64,000 nucleotides of DNA from Physcocola sp002396385 (GCA_946535435.1 CAMNDM010000014.1:15053-79052); one strand, 5' to 3'; numbered from the stretch's first letter, positions 50,752 to 59,715 are shown. Numbers and translations are program-made. The notes: a model not told the origin generated them from the letters alone.

Positions 50752-52203
50752 TCAAAACTGTTCTCTCATTCTGTGGAGCCTTATTGTGTAGTGCCGCCTT
50801 TTCCCGTTACGGTAGCTGTCGAATAGGAACTCAATTTCCTTTTGCCTTGTAATTTTGGTCAATGCGCAGGTTTCGTGGCCTTTCCTTTCTTTCTGTTTGT
50901 AAAAGTCTTTCTCTATAGTGTGTCGCGAAGTCTGTGTCTTTTTCCCTGCTGTTTTATGGCTCCTTGCCTTGTGGTTGCGAATGCGAACCCCTTTTGGGGT
51001 TGGATATACCAAATAGCAGTTTGCAAAATACTTCAGTTCTTTTATGATGCTTTTATACATACGGTTGTTGGTCTCTAGCTTGTCGAGTCGGCCGATAATG
51101 TTGTTGGCTTCCTTTACAAGCTCAGTCCAGTGGCCCGAATTTTGAGACTCGTTCCATAGATATTCCCACTTGCTTGAAATTTGGACCAAACTGTCGGCTT
51201 GTTTGTCTAATATATCTGCCATACGCAAGTCTTTCAAATTCTCAATCAGGGCTCTTTGGTATTTGATATCTTCTTTAAAGGCTTTTCGATAGCTTCTGAC
51301 GGGTTTGAACACTTTCTTGTAATAGTCTGTCGGTTTCCAGATTTTGGGTTTTAATGGAATGACCAGATTTTTTTTCATATCACGCAGTCCAAATTCAGCC
51401 TTTTCCAGCGGGTTGGCCTTTTGGGTGTAGTATCTCAGTGTATCTTGCCAGACATAATCGCCTTCTTCCCACATATCTGTGTTGTCGTAGAATATGTCGC
51501 CGTATGTGCTGGGGGCTGACGTGCATTGGAAGTAGCTTGTTATAGGGTAGTGGGTCGACAGGTATTCTCCATCGTCTAATTCTTTAGCAAACCACTTGCG
51601 TTTGAATTCGAAGGTGAATTTCTTTTTCTTTTTATCGTAATATCCGGCTCCCCAAGTCGGGTCGAAGGCATAGGGCTGGCCGTCGAGTATGCAGATTACC
51701 CATGCGTGTCGTGGATTGTCCGATGCTTCTTGGTGGATAGAGTAGCCATTAACCAAATAGCTTTCTATACCCATTCTTTTTGCTAGCTGGTGGTATAACT
51801 CAGCGTAGTTTTTGCATACACCAATTTTCTTCTTGAACGTGTAATCGGCCAATGCACTCCCTTGGTATCTCATCTGTGTGTCGAGGCCCGATTCATTATA
51901 CTTTACATTTGTGCATACCCACGAATATGCGGCCCAGAGCCGGCCTTTATCGGTTTTATAGTGGGCCGTTATGTAGCGGGTTATGTCGTCGAGCGAGGCG
52001 GTAACACTGTCGGGTAGCGTGTCGGGGTGTACGTAATTCAGTCTTGTCCTAACCTCTAGTATCTCGTATTCGTTCCCTGTTGAATCCGTCTGGCTGCCTA
52101 ATAGGGTGGTGTCCGATTGGACTTTGGGTTTGTCTTCGGCATGTGCATGGTGCGTAATTCCCATTAACAGCGCTAGGCATAGGTATAGGACAAAATTTTT
52201 CAT
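50752..52203 (-). CDS. transglutaminase-like (papain-fold) secreted protein
   Basis: 483 residues. Signal peptide (FVLYLCLALLMGITHHAHA). The transglutaminase-like core has Cys130 in KKKIGVCKNYAELYHQLAKRMGIES, His166 in NPRHAWV and Asp181 in YAFDPTWGAG. The C-terminal 300 residues are Lys/Tyr-rich without a known domain, ending in a very basic tail. Probably a periplasmic or surface protease, or a protein-modifying enzyme. Start at 52203 chosen because it places the signal peptide at the N-terminus; the frame upstream to 52314 spans the promoter and a leader hairpin. Confidence 0.85.
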   Translation of the reverse strand: MKNFVLYLCLALLMGITHHAHAEDKPKVQSDTTLLGSQTDSTGNEYEILEVRTRLNYVHPDTLPDSVTASLDDITRYITAHYKTDKGRLWAAYSWVCTNVKYNESGLDTQMRYQGSALADYTFKKKIGVCKNYAELYHQLAKRMGIESYLVNGYSIHQEASDNPRHAWVICILDGQPYAFDPTWGAGYYDKKKKKFTFEFKRKWFAKELDDGEYLSTHYPITSYFQCTSAPSTYGDIFYDNTDMWEEGDYVWQDTLRYYTQKANPLEKAEFGLRDMKKNLVIPLKPKIWKPTDYYKKVFKPVRSYRKAFKEDIKYQRALIENLKDLRMADILDKQADSLVQISSKWEYLWNESQNSGHWTELVKEANNIIGRLDKLETNNRMYKSIIKELKYFANCYLVYPTPKGVRIRNHKARSHKTAGKKTQTSRHTIEKDFYKQKERKGHETCALTKITRQKEIEFLFDSYRNGKRRHYTIRLHRMREQF

Positions 52204-52236
52204 TCTTGTTATATAAGTATTAAGATGATAGAAACT

Positions 52237-52299
52237 GACCTCTATAAATTCCCTTTGTTGAGTTGTTTTGGCTGTAGAGGTCGCATTTTCACAAATATA
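52237..52299 (-). promoter_or_regulatory. -7 element and leader inverted repeat of the transglutaminase-like gene
   Basis: TATATTTG on the minus strand (52292-52299) fits TAnnTTTG. Immediately after it the leader has a perfect 8-bp inverted repeat, GACCTCTA with TAGAGGTC (52237-52244 with 52275-52282), so the mRNA would begin with a stem-loop about 35 nt before the ATG. The remainder of 52300-52442 shows no gene. Confidence 0.4.
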
Positions 52300-52442
52300 G
52301 TATGATTTGCCCAAATAACTAATTTTTGCTGTACTGCATATTCAAGTTATTAAGCTAAGGTGTTGGAGAAAATTTATTTAAAGATATCCCCTGATGCTTA
52401 TTTCCGAATAGTACGATACATAATTAATATTCTATCCTGTGA

Positions 52443-52473
52443 ATTGTTATAATATGGTTATTTGCTATATTTG
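52443..52473 (+). promoter_or_regulatory. promoter of the gene at 52522
   Basis: ATTG (52443-52446), 19 bp, TATATTTG (52466-52473), about 49 bp before the ATG at 52522. Confidence 0.6.
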
Positions 52474-52521
52474 TAGTATGGAATCTGTTTCGTTAATTAT
52501 TTAAAGTAGTTCTAAAAAAAT

Positions 52522-53067
52522 ATGAGTGTTAGCGTTTTTGTTAAGTCTGGGAAGGACATCCCGGCGAAATCTATCATGGAGTCTTTAATTGCTAAAGGCG
52601 AAAGTGTGGTTAGTACATCAGACGATTTTTCTTTACACATCGGGACTGTGAAAATGGCTCTTCGCGGTATTGAAGTTAACAAAGAAAGCGATGGCTATGA
52701 AATCAGGCTCTTCTCGTTGTCTAATCAGGCCGATTACCGTCTATTCCCAATTGTCATAAAAACAATTATGGAACTTACCGGTGAAATTGCAATATCGGAA
52801 GATAGTGAAGAAGTGAAAGACCCTTTTACAGCGTATGGCAGTGAATTCGAGTCTTACGATAGGAAAATGATTTTCAGATTGATGAGTCAGGAATTAATGA
52901 AGCCTGGTGCTTCTTTCAAAATAGACGGTTTGTTGGCTCGTTTCCCGATTTCTGCTGCTATGTTCGAATCGTTCGGCATCGATTTGTCTGGACCTTATAA
53001 TGATGAAAAAGTGGTATCACTCCTCAATTATATTGCTACTGAACAATGGAAGTTCGCTGGTAAATAA
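52522..53067 (+). CDS. hypothetical cytoplasmic protein
   Basis: 181 residues, no signal peptide or membrane segment. The first two thirds look alpha/beta (SVSVFVKSGKDIPAKSIMESL, YEIRLFSLSNQADYRLFPIVIKTIMELTGEIA), the last third helical (DRKMIFRLMSQELMKPG, VVSLLNYIATEQWKFAGK). I do not recognise the family. It has its own promoter; the broken gene at 53116 follows. Confidence 0.6.
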   Translation: MSVSVFVKSGKDIPAKSIMESLIAKGESVVSTSDDFSLHIGTVKMALRGIEVNKESDGYEIRLFSLSNQADYRLFPIVIKTIMELTGEIAISEDSEEVKDPFTAYGSEFESYDRKMIFRLMSQELMKPGASFKIDGLLARFPISAAMFESFGIDLSGPYNDEKVVSLLNYIATEQWKFAGK

Positions 53068-53115
53068 GAACGGGGAACTTCCACAACTTTATTTATAATT
53101 TCTAGCTGTACTATT

Positions 53116-53399
53116 ATGAAATTTGTTTTTGCGGTGATTGCCGCTTGTGTTAGTTCTGTGATGCCCTTTTGGGAGTAATGGAATACTCGTTTAAGCCCAA
53201 TGGCGTGCTGTCGACAATAGTCACTTTATCGGCATCTGGCTTTACTGAGAAGGATTCCTATAAGTATACTTTTAAAGATAATTATTTGAAAATTTATAGT
53301 GGGAGCAAAGTTTCTGAGGAGGGACAAGTGTATTTTGGCCGTAAATGCCTATATTTTGTCAAGAAGGGAGATATGGGTCTTACCTTCTGGAAAAAGTAG
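53116..53399 (+). pseudogene. frameshifted small secreted protein
   Basis: ATG at 53116 opens a good signal peptide (KFVFAVIAACVSSVMP) that stops after 20 codons at TAA (53176-53178). The neighbouring frame continues at once with a beta-rich domain (VMEYSFKPNGVLSTIVTLS, DSYKYTFKDNYLKIYSGSK, ending GLTFWKK) to 53399. One extra T in the TTTT run at 53167-53170 would join both into one exported protein of about 94 residues. This is either a true single-base loss or a sequencing error. A terminator follows at 53422. Confidence 0.6.
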
Positions 53400-53421
53400 T
53401 ATTATGCTCGCCCGATATAAG

Positions 53422-53451
53422 AAAATCAGCTTGTTTGGGGCTGATTTTTTT
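53422..53451 (+). terminator. terminator after the frameshifted gene
   Basis: 9-bp stem AAAATCAGC (53422-53430) with GCTGATTTT (53440-53448), followed by a T-run. Confidence 0.75.
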
Positions 53452-53558
53452 GTTTGGACAAACTGTTTCTGTGTTGCGTCTGTCTGTTGCCATTCGAACT
53501 TCTGTTCCGATAAAACACTGGCGGAATCCCCCTCTGCTGGTGGCGTTATGCCTGGTTA

Positions 53559-54779
53559 TCATTTACTAGCAACTGCCTGCGCCACCACATAGCCCATAGT
53601 CCATGCGGCTTGCAGGTTGAATCCGCCTGTAACGGCGTCCACGTCTGTCACTTCGCCTGCAAAATAGAGGCCGGGGTGACTCCTGCATTCCAGGGTGTTT
53701 GGGTCGAGTTCCGATAAGGCGACTCCGCCACAAGTCACAAACTCGTCTTTGAATTGGCCTTTGCCGTCAACGGCATAGGTGTCTGCTTTAAGCAGTTGCA
53801 CCATACGGTTGAGGTCTTTTTTCCCGATTTCGTTCCATCGTTTGGTCTCGATAATGCCTATTCGGCTAATCAGGTACGTCCAGTGCCGGTGGGTAAGTGG
53901 GGGTGGGGCTATGGTGCTGACTTGCTTCGCTCCGTTGGTTTTTACTTGTTTGTTCAAGAAGGCCGTTACTTCGTCTTGGCTCATTGCTGGCCACCAGTCT
54001 ACAAGTAGGTTGGCTTTATAGGCGTTGTCGGCAAGGTGGCGGGCCGCTTGTGACGATGTTTTTAGAATGGCCGGACCGCTCATACCCCAGTGGGTGATGA
54101 GTAACGGACCTTCTGCCTTGAATTTTGTGCCGGCTATGCTGGCTACTGTATCTTCTACCACCACACCCTGCAGCGCGTTCAGTGCGGGGTCGTGTATGCA
54201 GAAGGTGAAAAGCGAAGGCACTGGTGGCACTATTGCCAGTTCAAGCGGTTTCAGCATATCGAATCCGCTTTCTTTGGGATGGCCGCCTGTCGTTAACACT
54301 ACAGTGTCGGCAGTTACTGGTTTTAGTTTCTCGTCGTTGAAGTTTATCGTGTATTCACCGTTATGCTCAATGCTGGCTACACGGTGGCTAAGGTGCAAGC
54401 CTATGCCGAGGCGTTTAATGTTGGCCGTTAGCAGGTTTACAATGGTCATGGCGTCTTGGCTGGCGGGGAAAACGCAGTGGTCGTCTTGTGTGACGAGGCG
54501 CACGCCTTCTTTTTCCCACCAGTCCATGGTTTGTTGGTGGTCAAGCTGGTGGAAAAGGCGTTTCATCAGACGTTCGCCACGGGGGTAGACCTGCCCCAGA
54601 CTTTTCACGCCTTCCCAACTGTTGGTCAGGTTGCACCGCCCTCCGCCGGTTATGGCCACTTTGGCCAACGGCTTGGCGCCGGCTTCGTAGATGTCGATCT
54701 CACATTTGGGAAGCCTCCGCTTCAGGTTTACCGCACAAAAGCAGCCGGCTGCTCCTGCTCCTATAATTGCGACTCTCAT
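53559..54779 (-). CDS. NAD(P)/FAD-dependent oxidoreductase (HI0933/YhiN/BaiN-like)
   Basis: 406-residue flavoprotein. FAD-binding GxGxxG is at the very N-terminus (VAIIGAGAAGCFCAVNL), followed by the family motif AKVAITGGGRCNLTNSW and a C-terminal second FAD contact GLYFAGEVTDVDAVTGGFNLQAAWTMGYV. Characterised relatives include BaiN, acting in bile-acid dehydroxylation, and YhiN-like proteins of unknown substrate; context gives no hint here. It follows ybaK by 13 bp on the same strand. Confidence 0.88.
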   Translation of the reverse strand: MRVAIIGAGAAGCFCAVNLKRRLPKCEIDIYEAGAKPLAKVAITGGGRCNLTNSWEGVKSLGQVYPRGERLMKRLFHQLDHQQTMDWWEKEGVRLVTQDDHCVFPASQDAMTIVNLLTANIKRLGIGLHLSHRVASIEHNGEYTINFNDEKLKPVTADTVVLTTGGHPKESGFDMLKPLELAIVPPVPSLFTFCIHDPALNALQGVVVEDTVASIAGTKFKAEGPLLITHWGMSGPAILKTSSQAARHLADNAYKANLLVDWWPAMSQDEVTAFLNKQVKTNGAKQVSTIAPPPLTHRHWTYLISRIGIIETKRWNEIGKKDLNRMVQLLKADTYAVDGKGQFKDEFVTCGGVALSELDPNTLECRSHPGLYFAGEVTDVDAVTGGFNLQAAWTMGYVVAQAVASK

Positions 54780-54792
54780 TGGACTTTACCTC

Positions 54793-55281
54793 TTAGCTTT
54801 TAGTGATCTCACAAACCTCCATCTCGCAGATTTTTATCAAATCGTTGGGGTCTGCCTTTATTTGCAGGCCGCGTACGCCTCCGCTAACGTATATATAGTC
54901 GTAGAGGATGCAGGTTTCGTGAATATAGGTCGGGTATTTTTTCTTCATTCCCAAGGGCGAGCAACCGCCACGTATGTATCCGGTCAAACCCAGTAGCTCT
55001 TTCATGGCCACAAGGTCGCAGTTTTTGTTGCCGCTCACTTTGGCCGCCTTTTTCAGGTCCACTTCTTCTTCACCTGGCACCACGCATACGAAAATGCCTG
55101 ATTTGTCGCCCCTCAACACCAGCGTTTTGAATACCTGCTCGATTGGTTCGTTCAGTTGGTCGGCTATGTGGATGGCGCTCAAGTCGTTTTCGTCAACAAT
55201 GTAGGGGACCAGCTCGTATTTTATACCCGCTTGGTCTAGTAGCCGGGCCGCGTTGGTTTTATTTATTTTTTCTTGTTTCAT
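54793..55281 (-). CDS. ybaK: Cys-tRNA(Pro) deacylase YbaK/EbsC
   Basis: 162 residues, trans-editing domain that hydrolyses mischarged Cys-tRNA(Pro). Family features are KTNAARLLDQAGIKYELVPY at the N-terminus, EQVFKTLVLRG with the conserved Lys, VCVVPGEEEVDLKKAAK, and GYIRGGCSPLGMKKKYPTYIHET. Normal length. It lies between the NlpC/P60-LysM gene (21 bp upstream) and the flavoprotein gene. Confidence 0.92.
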   Translation of the reverse strand: MKQEKINKTNAARLLDQAGIKYELVPYIVDENDLSAIHIADQLNEPIEQVFKTLVLRGDKSGIFVCVVPGEEEVDLKKAAKVSGNKNCDLVAMKELLGLTGYIRGGCSPLGMKKKYPTYIHETCILYDYIYVSGGVRGLQIKADPNDLIKICEMEVCEITKS

Positions 55282-55302
55282 TTATTAGGACTTATGGGTA
55301 TC

Positions 55303-56370
55303 TTATTTGACTCTCAGTTCTTGGCCGATGCTCAAAGCATCGCTCGTCAGGTTGTTCCACTCTTTAATCTGTTGCACCGTACAACCTGCCCGTCTGGCTA
55401 TGTTGTAGAGCGTGTCACCTTTTTGAACCTTGTGTATATTCCCGCTAATGGTGTTTGCTCCATCAGCCTGTGTAGGCTTTGTGTTTGAAGAGTCATTTCC
55501 CGTTCTTGTGCTGTCGGCATTCTCCGCCGGCTTTACCTTTGCGGTATCGTTTTTAACGGTGTTGTTTTTGAAGGCGTTCTCAACTGTTTCCTTCGCGTTT
55601 CGCTTGCTCGTACGGCTATCGTCAGCTGGGGTGTTGTCTTGCCTGGTGTTGCGTGTCTTGTCCGTTTCAGTGGACTTGTCTCCCGTCTTCTCACTCTTAT
55701 TCTTCTGCGTCTTCCCAGTCTCAACTGGTTGTTGTCCGCCTTCTTCCCGTTTGTGTCTTCTGTGTCGTTCCTTCAATTCTTTTCCGTCGTCAACTGGCTT
55801 GTTGGAAGTTTTTGAAGTTGCCTGTTCGCTGGCAACCTCTTGGCCGAATTTTTTCAACGCGCGGCGCAGTTTCTTGTTGTCGGTGATGCGCCGGCCCGTC
55901 ACATAGCGGTCGTCGTAGTATTTGGTGTCGCTGCGGCTGATGGTTACCCCAACCGAACTAGAAGCGTGTATAAAGGTGAAAACGCCGTTGTTGTTTTCCA
56001 CAACAATGCCCACATGCCCGACAGTGCGCCCTATCTTGCTACCGTTAAAGCAGACCAGGTCGCCGGTCTTCAAGCGTTTGCGTTTTCGTATTTTCTTTCC
56101 GTCCTTGGCTTGTAGGGCGCTTGTACGGCTTAGTTCAATACCCAGCTGTTTGTAGCAGTATTGGGTGAAACCGCTGCAGTCGAACGCATACGGACCGGTA
56201 GCCCCGTTCCTGTACGGTCTGCGCTCCAGCGTCTTGGTGTAGTCAATCCACTTCTCCAGACTCTCGTATGCTGGTGCTTGTGTTATGTCTACCTGGGCAA
56301 AAGTGTCAGTTAATGCCGCAAGCAGGAAAAAAAGTAGGAAGATGGTCCTGTTTGGTGTATGTTTCCTCAT
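55303..56370 (-). CDS. secreted NlpC/P60 endopeptidase with C-terminal LysM
   Basis: 355 residues. Signal peptide (TIFLLFFLLAALTDTFAQ). The NlpC/P60 domain has catalytic Cys65 in FDCSGFTQYCY, His119 in VGHVGIV and a third polar residue near His135 (FIHASSS). A long Lys/Thr/Asn/Glu-rich linker (about 175-305) follows, then one LysM at 308-354 (HKVQKGDTLYNIARRAG, IKEWNNL, IGQELRVK). It should cut peptidoglycan stem peptides, with the linker spanning the envelope and LysM holding glycan. Domain order (catalytic first, LysM last) is reversed compared with many homologues. Confidence 0.9.
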   Translation of the reverse strand: MRKHTPNRTIFLLFFLLAALTDTFAQVDITQAPAYESLEKWIDYTKTLERRPYRNGATGPYAFDCSGFTQYCYKQLGIELSRTSALQAKDGKKIRKRKRLKTGDLVCFNGSKIGRTVGHVGIVVENNNGVFTFIHASSSVGVTISRSDTKYYDDRYVTGRRITDNKKLRRALKKFGQEVASEQATSKTSNKPVDDGKELKERHRRHKREEGGQQPVETGKTQKNKSEKTGDKSTETDKTRNTRQDNTPADDSRTSKRNAKETVENAFKNNTVKNDTAKVKPAENADSTRTGNDSSNTKPTQADGANTISGNIHKVQKGDTLYNIARRAGCTVQQIKEWNNLTSDALSIGQELRVK

Positions 56371-56403
56371 GTCTGTTGTTTTCTGTGTTTGTGCCAGTAT
56401 GTT

Positions 56404-57651
56404 TCAATAGTTGCTCTTAATGGCGCCTATCTGGTAGGAGCGCCTACCGTATCCTATTATGAAGTTCAACCTTTCGGGGTCAACGGCTTTGAATGCGCTG
56501 TCAAGGTCTTCCTGTTGGCAGTTCTTGAAGGTGTGTATGGGCTTTACGTATTTTCCCCAAAACATACATTTGAAACCGGCTTTCCGCAAGTCGGAGTATT
56601 TGATGCCCGAGTCGTCTTCCAGTATGAAACGGCATTTTTTGAGAATGGTGTTCCTTATTTTCGAGTAGTTGTTGTAGTGGGGCAGGTACGACGCCGCCTT
56701 CAGGTAGCCGGCGCTGGTCTCGGGCTTCAAATGGTTTTCCAAAAATTCGCACAGGGGCTTGTCAAATTTAAGTCCGTTGTTGCTGAGGTCGCAACGGATG
56801 TAGGTGATGGTTTGGCGTTTACCCTTTTTGCTGACTTCCATACGCATAACGTTCGGCGTTTTAGAACTTTCGGTCTCTATGCTGCCGTCTGGTTGCAGTT
56901 GTCCGATCTCTATATTGTCTATGCTGCGGTATTCCCGGCCCATAAACATCATCAGCACCGGCAACACACCGTCGACCTCATTGTTGCGCAAGTCTTTCTC
57001 CATTCTGCCGGTTACGAAGAAACTGTTGCCCCAAATGTTCAGGGTACTGTGGTAGAGCGCGTTGGCAAGCCGTGCCGCTTCTTCCTCGTTCATATAGGCG
57101 TTGGGTTGTGGTATACTGCCTATGGGTTCGGCTGCCAGTAAGATGTATTCGTCGGCGTTGGGGAAGAAAGTGTGAACGTAGGGCCAGTCTGGTCCGCTGA
57201 ATGCGTAGAGCACTTGTTTGCAGTCGGTGGTGAGGGGCGTTATGTTCTGTTCCGTCCATATGGAGGCTTTTGCGGCATTTTTGCGGTAGTTGTTCCACAT
57301 GGTCCACATTTTCTGCTGGTAGGTTACCCATTTCGGAAATTGTGTAAGGCCATGGTAGATGTTGGTACTGTCAATTCGCATACCCACCAGGTATTGTGCC
57401 AGTTGGTTCCAAAGCTGGCTTTGCTCTTTCTGCAAATCGTGTGCGGGTGGTGTGCTGTCGACAGCTATGGTGTCGTCGTCGGTTGTTGAATCGGGATATT
57501 TCTCCTCCAACATTTCGTACACACCTTTAGCCGCCTTCACATGCTCTAACAACGAGGTGTCGGCTTCAACGGTCTTACTCCAATGGCAGCTGCTTGCCAG
57601 AATGCAGAGGGTTGCGACGAGTAATATAAGATGTTTCTTCTGTAACTTCAT
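56404..57651 (-). CDS. hypothetical lipoprotein
   Basis: 415 residues. Lipobox LASSC (Cys22). An acidic Thr/Asp/Ser segment (about 50-65) leads to a mixed alpha/beta body with several Trp-rich stretches (WTEQNITPL, QKMWTMWNNYRKNAAKASIW). I recognise no domain. It is 33 bp upstream of the NlpC/P60 gene on the same strand, so a cell-wall-related role is possible. A TAAATTTG lies only 4 bp before the ATG, so the mRNA might be leaderless, or the true promoter lies elsewhere. Confidence 0.6.
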   Translation of the reverse strand: MKLQKKHLILLVATLCILASSCHWSKTVEADTSLLEHVKAAKGVYEMLEEKYPDSTTDDDTIAVDSTPPAHDLQKEQSQLWNQLAQYLVGMRIDSTNIYHGLTQFPKWVTYQQKMWTMWNNYRKNAAKASIWTEQNITPLTTDCKQVLYAFSGPDWPYVHTFFPNADEYILLAAEPIGSIPQPNAYMNEEEAARLANALYHSTLNIWGNSFFVTGRMEKDLRNNEVDGVLPVLMMFMGREYRSIDNIEIGQLQPDGSIETESSKTPNVMRMEVSKKGKRQTITYIRCDLSNNGLKFDKPLCEFLENHLKPETSAGYLKAASYLPHYNNYSKIRNTILKKCRFILEDDSGIKYSDLRKAGFKCMFWGKYVKPIHTFKNCQQEDLDSAFKAVDPERLNFIIGYGRRSYQIGAIKSNY

Positions 57652-57704
57652 ATCACAAATTTAGTATAATTTTCTCCCTTTTGTTCATAACTTCTTCTCG
57701 AACC

Positions 57705-57736
57705 TTTGCTTTTCTCATAAAAAAGTTCTAATTTTG
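57705..57736 (+). promoter_or_regulatory. promoter of the small basic protein/RNase G operon
   Basis: TTTG (57705-57708), 20 bp, TAATTTTG (57729-57736), a full consensus match. The 5' leader to the ATG at 57818 is about 75 nt. Confidence 0.7.
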
Positions 57737-57817
57737 TTGACCGATTTTAGGAGGTGAATTCTGCTCGACTTTTATCGCAATATTCAAAATATATAAACTT
57801 TTAAATTTTTAAGGATT

Positions 57818-57907
57818 ATGCCAAGCGGAAAGAAAAGAAAAAGACATAAAATGGCGACCCACAAGCGTAAAAAGCGTCTAAAGAAGGATCGTCACAAGAA
57901 GAAGTAA
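57818..57907 (+). CDS. 29-residue Lys/Arg-rich protein (COX24/AURKAIP1-like)
   Basis: The protein reads MPSGKKRKRHKMATHKRKK, then RLKKDRHKKK. About two thirds of its residues are Lys, Arg or His. It matches the small Bacteroidetes proteins annotated as AURKAIP1/COX24 (DUF1713) domain proteins, related to mitochondrial ribosomal protein mS38; a ribosome-bound role is likely. It is below the usual size limit for gene calling. It has its own promoter and precedes RNase G, separated by two hairpins. Confidence 0.85.
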   Translation: MPSGKKRKRHKMATHKRKKRLKKDRHKKK

Positions 57908-57994
57908 TAAGGCTTGGCCTTATATGTTTGTCTTCTTTATGTCGACAAAAAGCAAAGGAACAAATCTGCAGATTTCTTCTCAGGTTTGTTCTTT
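57908..57994 (+). terminator. two hairpins between the small basic protein and RNase G
   Basis: A small hairpin TAAGGC-TTG-GCCTTA (57908-57922) follows directly after the stop codon. A larger one pairs 57954-57968 with 57981-57994 (AAAG-AACAAA-CTG type arms, one bulge), followed by GTTTTA. It could be a partial terminator or processing site setting the ratio of the two proteins. Since the next gene is an RNase, autoregulation by leader cleavage is conceivable. Confidence 0.45.
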
Positions 57995-58030
57995 GTTTTA
58001 TAAGCACATATTGTTTAACTTTTTTTTATA

Positions 58031-59626
58031 GTGAAAAACGAATTAGTTATCGATGCCCAAGGCTCGAACGTCAACATCGCTCTTTTGGAAGACGGACGGC
58101 TCGCTGAACTGAACAGGGAGAACGGTAAGGCTTCTTTCGCTGTTGGCGACATTTACCTCGCTAAGGTGAGGAAAATTATGCCGGAGCTCAATGCTGCATT
58201 CGTTGACGTGGGGTACGAACGTAGTGCCTTCCTTCATTACCAGGACCTCGGTCCGCAGTTCCGCTCTATGGTGGCTTTCACCAAGGGCGTTATCTCCAAT
58301 GGTAAGAAGGTGGCGGCTGTTTCCAAACTCCAAATGCAAAAGGAAATTAGCAAAAACGGGTCTATTACCGAGGTGCTTGATAAAGGTCTCGAAATTCTCG
58401 TCCAAATTGCTAAGGAGCCTATTAACACTAAAGGACCCCGGCTCACTTCCGAAATTTCTATCGCCGGACGGTACATTGTGCTTATGCCGTTCGCCGATAA
58501 AATCTATGTTTCGCAGAAGATTAAGTCGGGTGAGGAGCGTGGACGTATTAAGACTATGCTCCGCAAGTGCAAACCGAAAAATTTCGGTGTTATTGTCCGT
58601 ACTGTGGCTGAGGGGAGGTCGCAGGAAGAACTTTCTTTCGAACTGAACGAACTTGTTAAGAAATGGAACAATGCGGTCGCTTCTATCGACCGCAATAAGG
58701 AGCCCCAACTGCTTTACCAAGAGTGCTCGCGTACCGTTTCCATTCTCCGTGACATCTTTAATCCTTCGTTCGATAGCATTTTCGTCAACGAAAAGGAGAC
58801 TTTTCACCAAATTTGTGATTACGTCCGCTTCATTGCCCCTGAAAAGGAGTCGATTGTTAAACTCTACAACAACGACCAACCTATTTTCGACCACTTCAAC
58901 ATCACTAAACAGCTGAAATCGTCTTTCGGTAGGACTGTTTCTTTCAAAAACGGAGCTTATCTCATTATCGAGAAAACCGAGGCCATGCATGTCGTTGATG
59001 TTAACAGTGGTAACAAGTCGAAAGCCGGATATGACCAGGAAATGAACGCTATTGAGGTCAACCTCGCTGCCGCCGATGAAATTGCTCACCAACTCCGCTT
59101 GAGAGATATTGGGGGCATCATTGTCATCGACTTCATCGATATGGTCAAACCCGAAAACAGACAAAAACTCTTTGAACGTATGCGCGACAATATGGCGAAA
59201 GATCGCGCAAGACACAATATCTTGCAACTCAGTAAGTTCGGACTGATGCAGATTACCCGCCAAAGGGTTCGGCCTGCTATGACGGTCGAAACCGAGGAGG
59301 TTTGCCCTACTTGTCACGGTAAGGGTGTCGCACAACCGTCTCTCCTCTTTACTGATGAATTGGAGGGAAAAATGGATTTTGTGAGGAATACGCTCAAAAT
59401 TAACAACTTTAAACTTTACATCCACCCGTTTGTCGAGTCGTTTGTCTCTAAAGGGTGGTTCTTCTCTTCCATTAAGCACAGATGGAAAAAGATGTTCGGT
59501 GTCAAGGTCTTGGCCGACCAGAACTTGGGATTCCTTCAATCGCGCTTTGTTGACAGCAATGGCGATATTATCAATCTCAACGATAATCCCGATACCGACG
59601 AACTCAACAAATGCCAAGACGACTGA
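58031..59626 (+). CDS. rng: ribonuclease E/G family protein (RNase G type)
   Basis: 531 residues. Endoribonuclease for mRNA decay and 5S/16S rRNA maturation. N-terminal S1 domain (about 38-125, with GDIYLAKVRKIMPELNAAFVDVG). The DNase I-like catalytic core has Asp323 in VVDVNSG and Asp367 in IVIDFIDM, the Mg2+ ligands. The Zn-link is CPTCHGKG (Cys425, Cys428). The RNase H-like and 5'-sensor parts are intact; there is no long C-terminal scaffold, as in RNase G. Start codon GTG. It is translated from the promoter at 57705 or an unseen internal one and ends at the terminator at 59684. Confidence 0.94.
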   Translation: MKNELVIDAQGSNVNIALLEDGRLAELNRENGKASFAVGDIYLAKVRKIMPELNAAFVDVGYERSAFLHYQDLGPQFRSMVAFTKGVISNGKKVAAVSKLQMQKEISKNGSITEVLDKGLEILVQIAKEPINTKGPRLTSEISIAGRYIVLMPFADKIYVSQKIKSGEERGRIKTMLRKCKPKNFGVIVRTVAEGRSQEELSFELNELVKKWNNAVASIDRNKEPQLLYQECSRTVSILRDIFNPSFDSIFVNEKETFHQICDYVRFIAPEKESIVKLYNNDQPIFDHFNITKQLKSSFGRTVSFKNGAYLIIEKTEAMHVVDVNSGNKSKAGYDQEMNAIEVNLAAADEIAHQLRLRDIGGIIVIDFIDMVKPENRQKLFERMRDNMAKDRARHNILQLSKFGLMQITRQRVRPAMTVETEEVCPTCHGKGVAQPSLLFTDELEGKMDFVRNTLKINNFKLYIHPFVESFVSKGWFFSSIKHRWKKMFGVKVLADQNLGFLQSRFVDSNGDIINLNDNPDTDELNKCQDD

Positions 59627-59683
59627 TTCTCGTCTGGTGTTCTTTTTAGGGCTCTTGCTGATAACAATCCCTGCTGAAAAATG

Positions 59684-59715
59684 AAGCACGACCATTCCCC
59701 TTGGTCGTGCTTTTT
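59684..59715 (+). terminator. terminator of rng (bidirectional)
   Basis: Perfect 11-bp stem AAGCACGACCA (59684-59694) with TGGTCGTGCTT (59702-59712), T-run after it and an A-run before it. It can also stop the convergent restriction operon ending at 59752. Confidence 0.85.

Noticed and set aside
56359..57141. 260-codon plus-strand frame opposite the lipoprotein at 56404-57651
   Set aside because: No promoter, no signal, and repeated Phe/Val-rich composition typical of an antisense shadow. The minus-strand gene has a proper lipoprotein signal.
58043..59695. 550-codon open frame antisense to rng
   Set aside because: It mirrors the RNase G gene codon by codon, has no recognisable domain, and the sense strand encodes a complete conserved enzyme. 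Long antisense frames here follow from codon bias.
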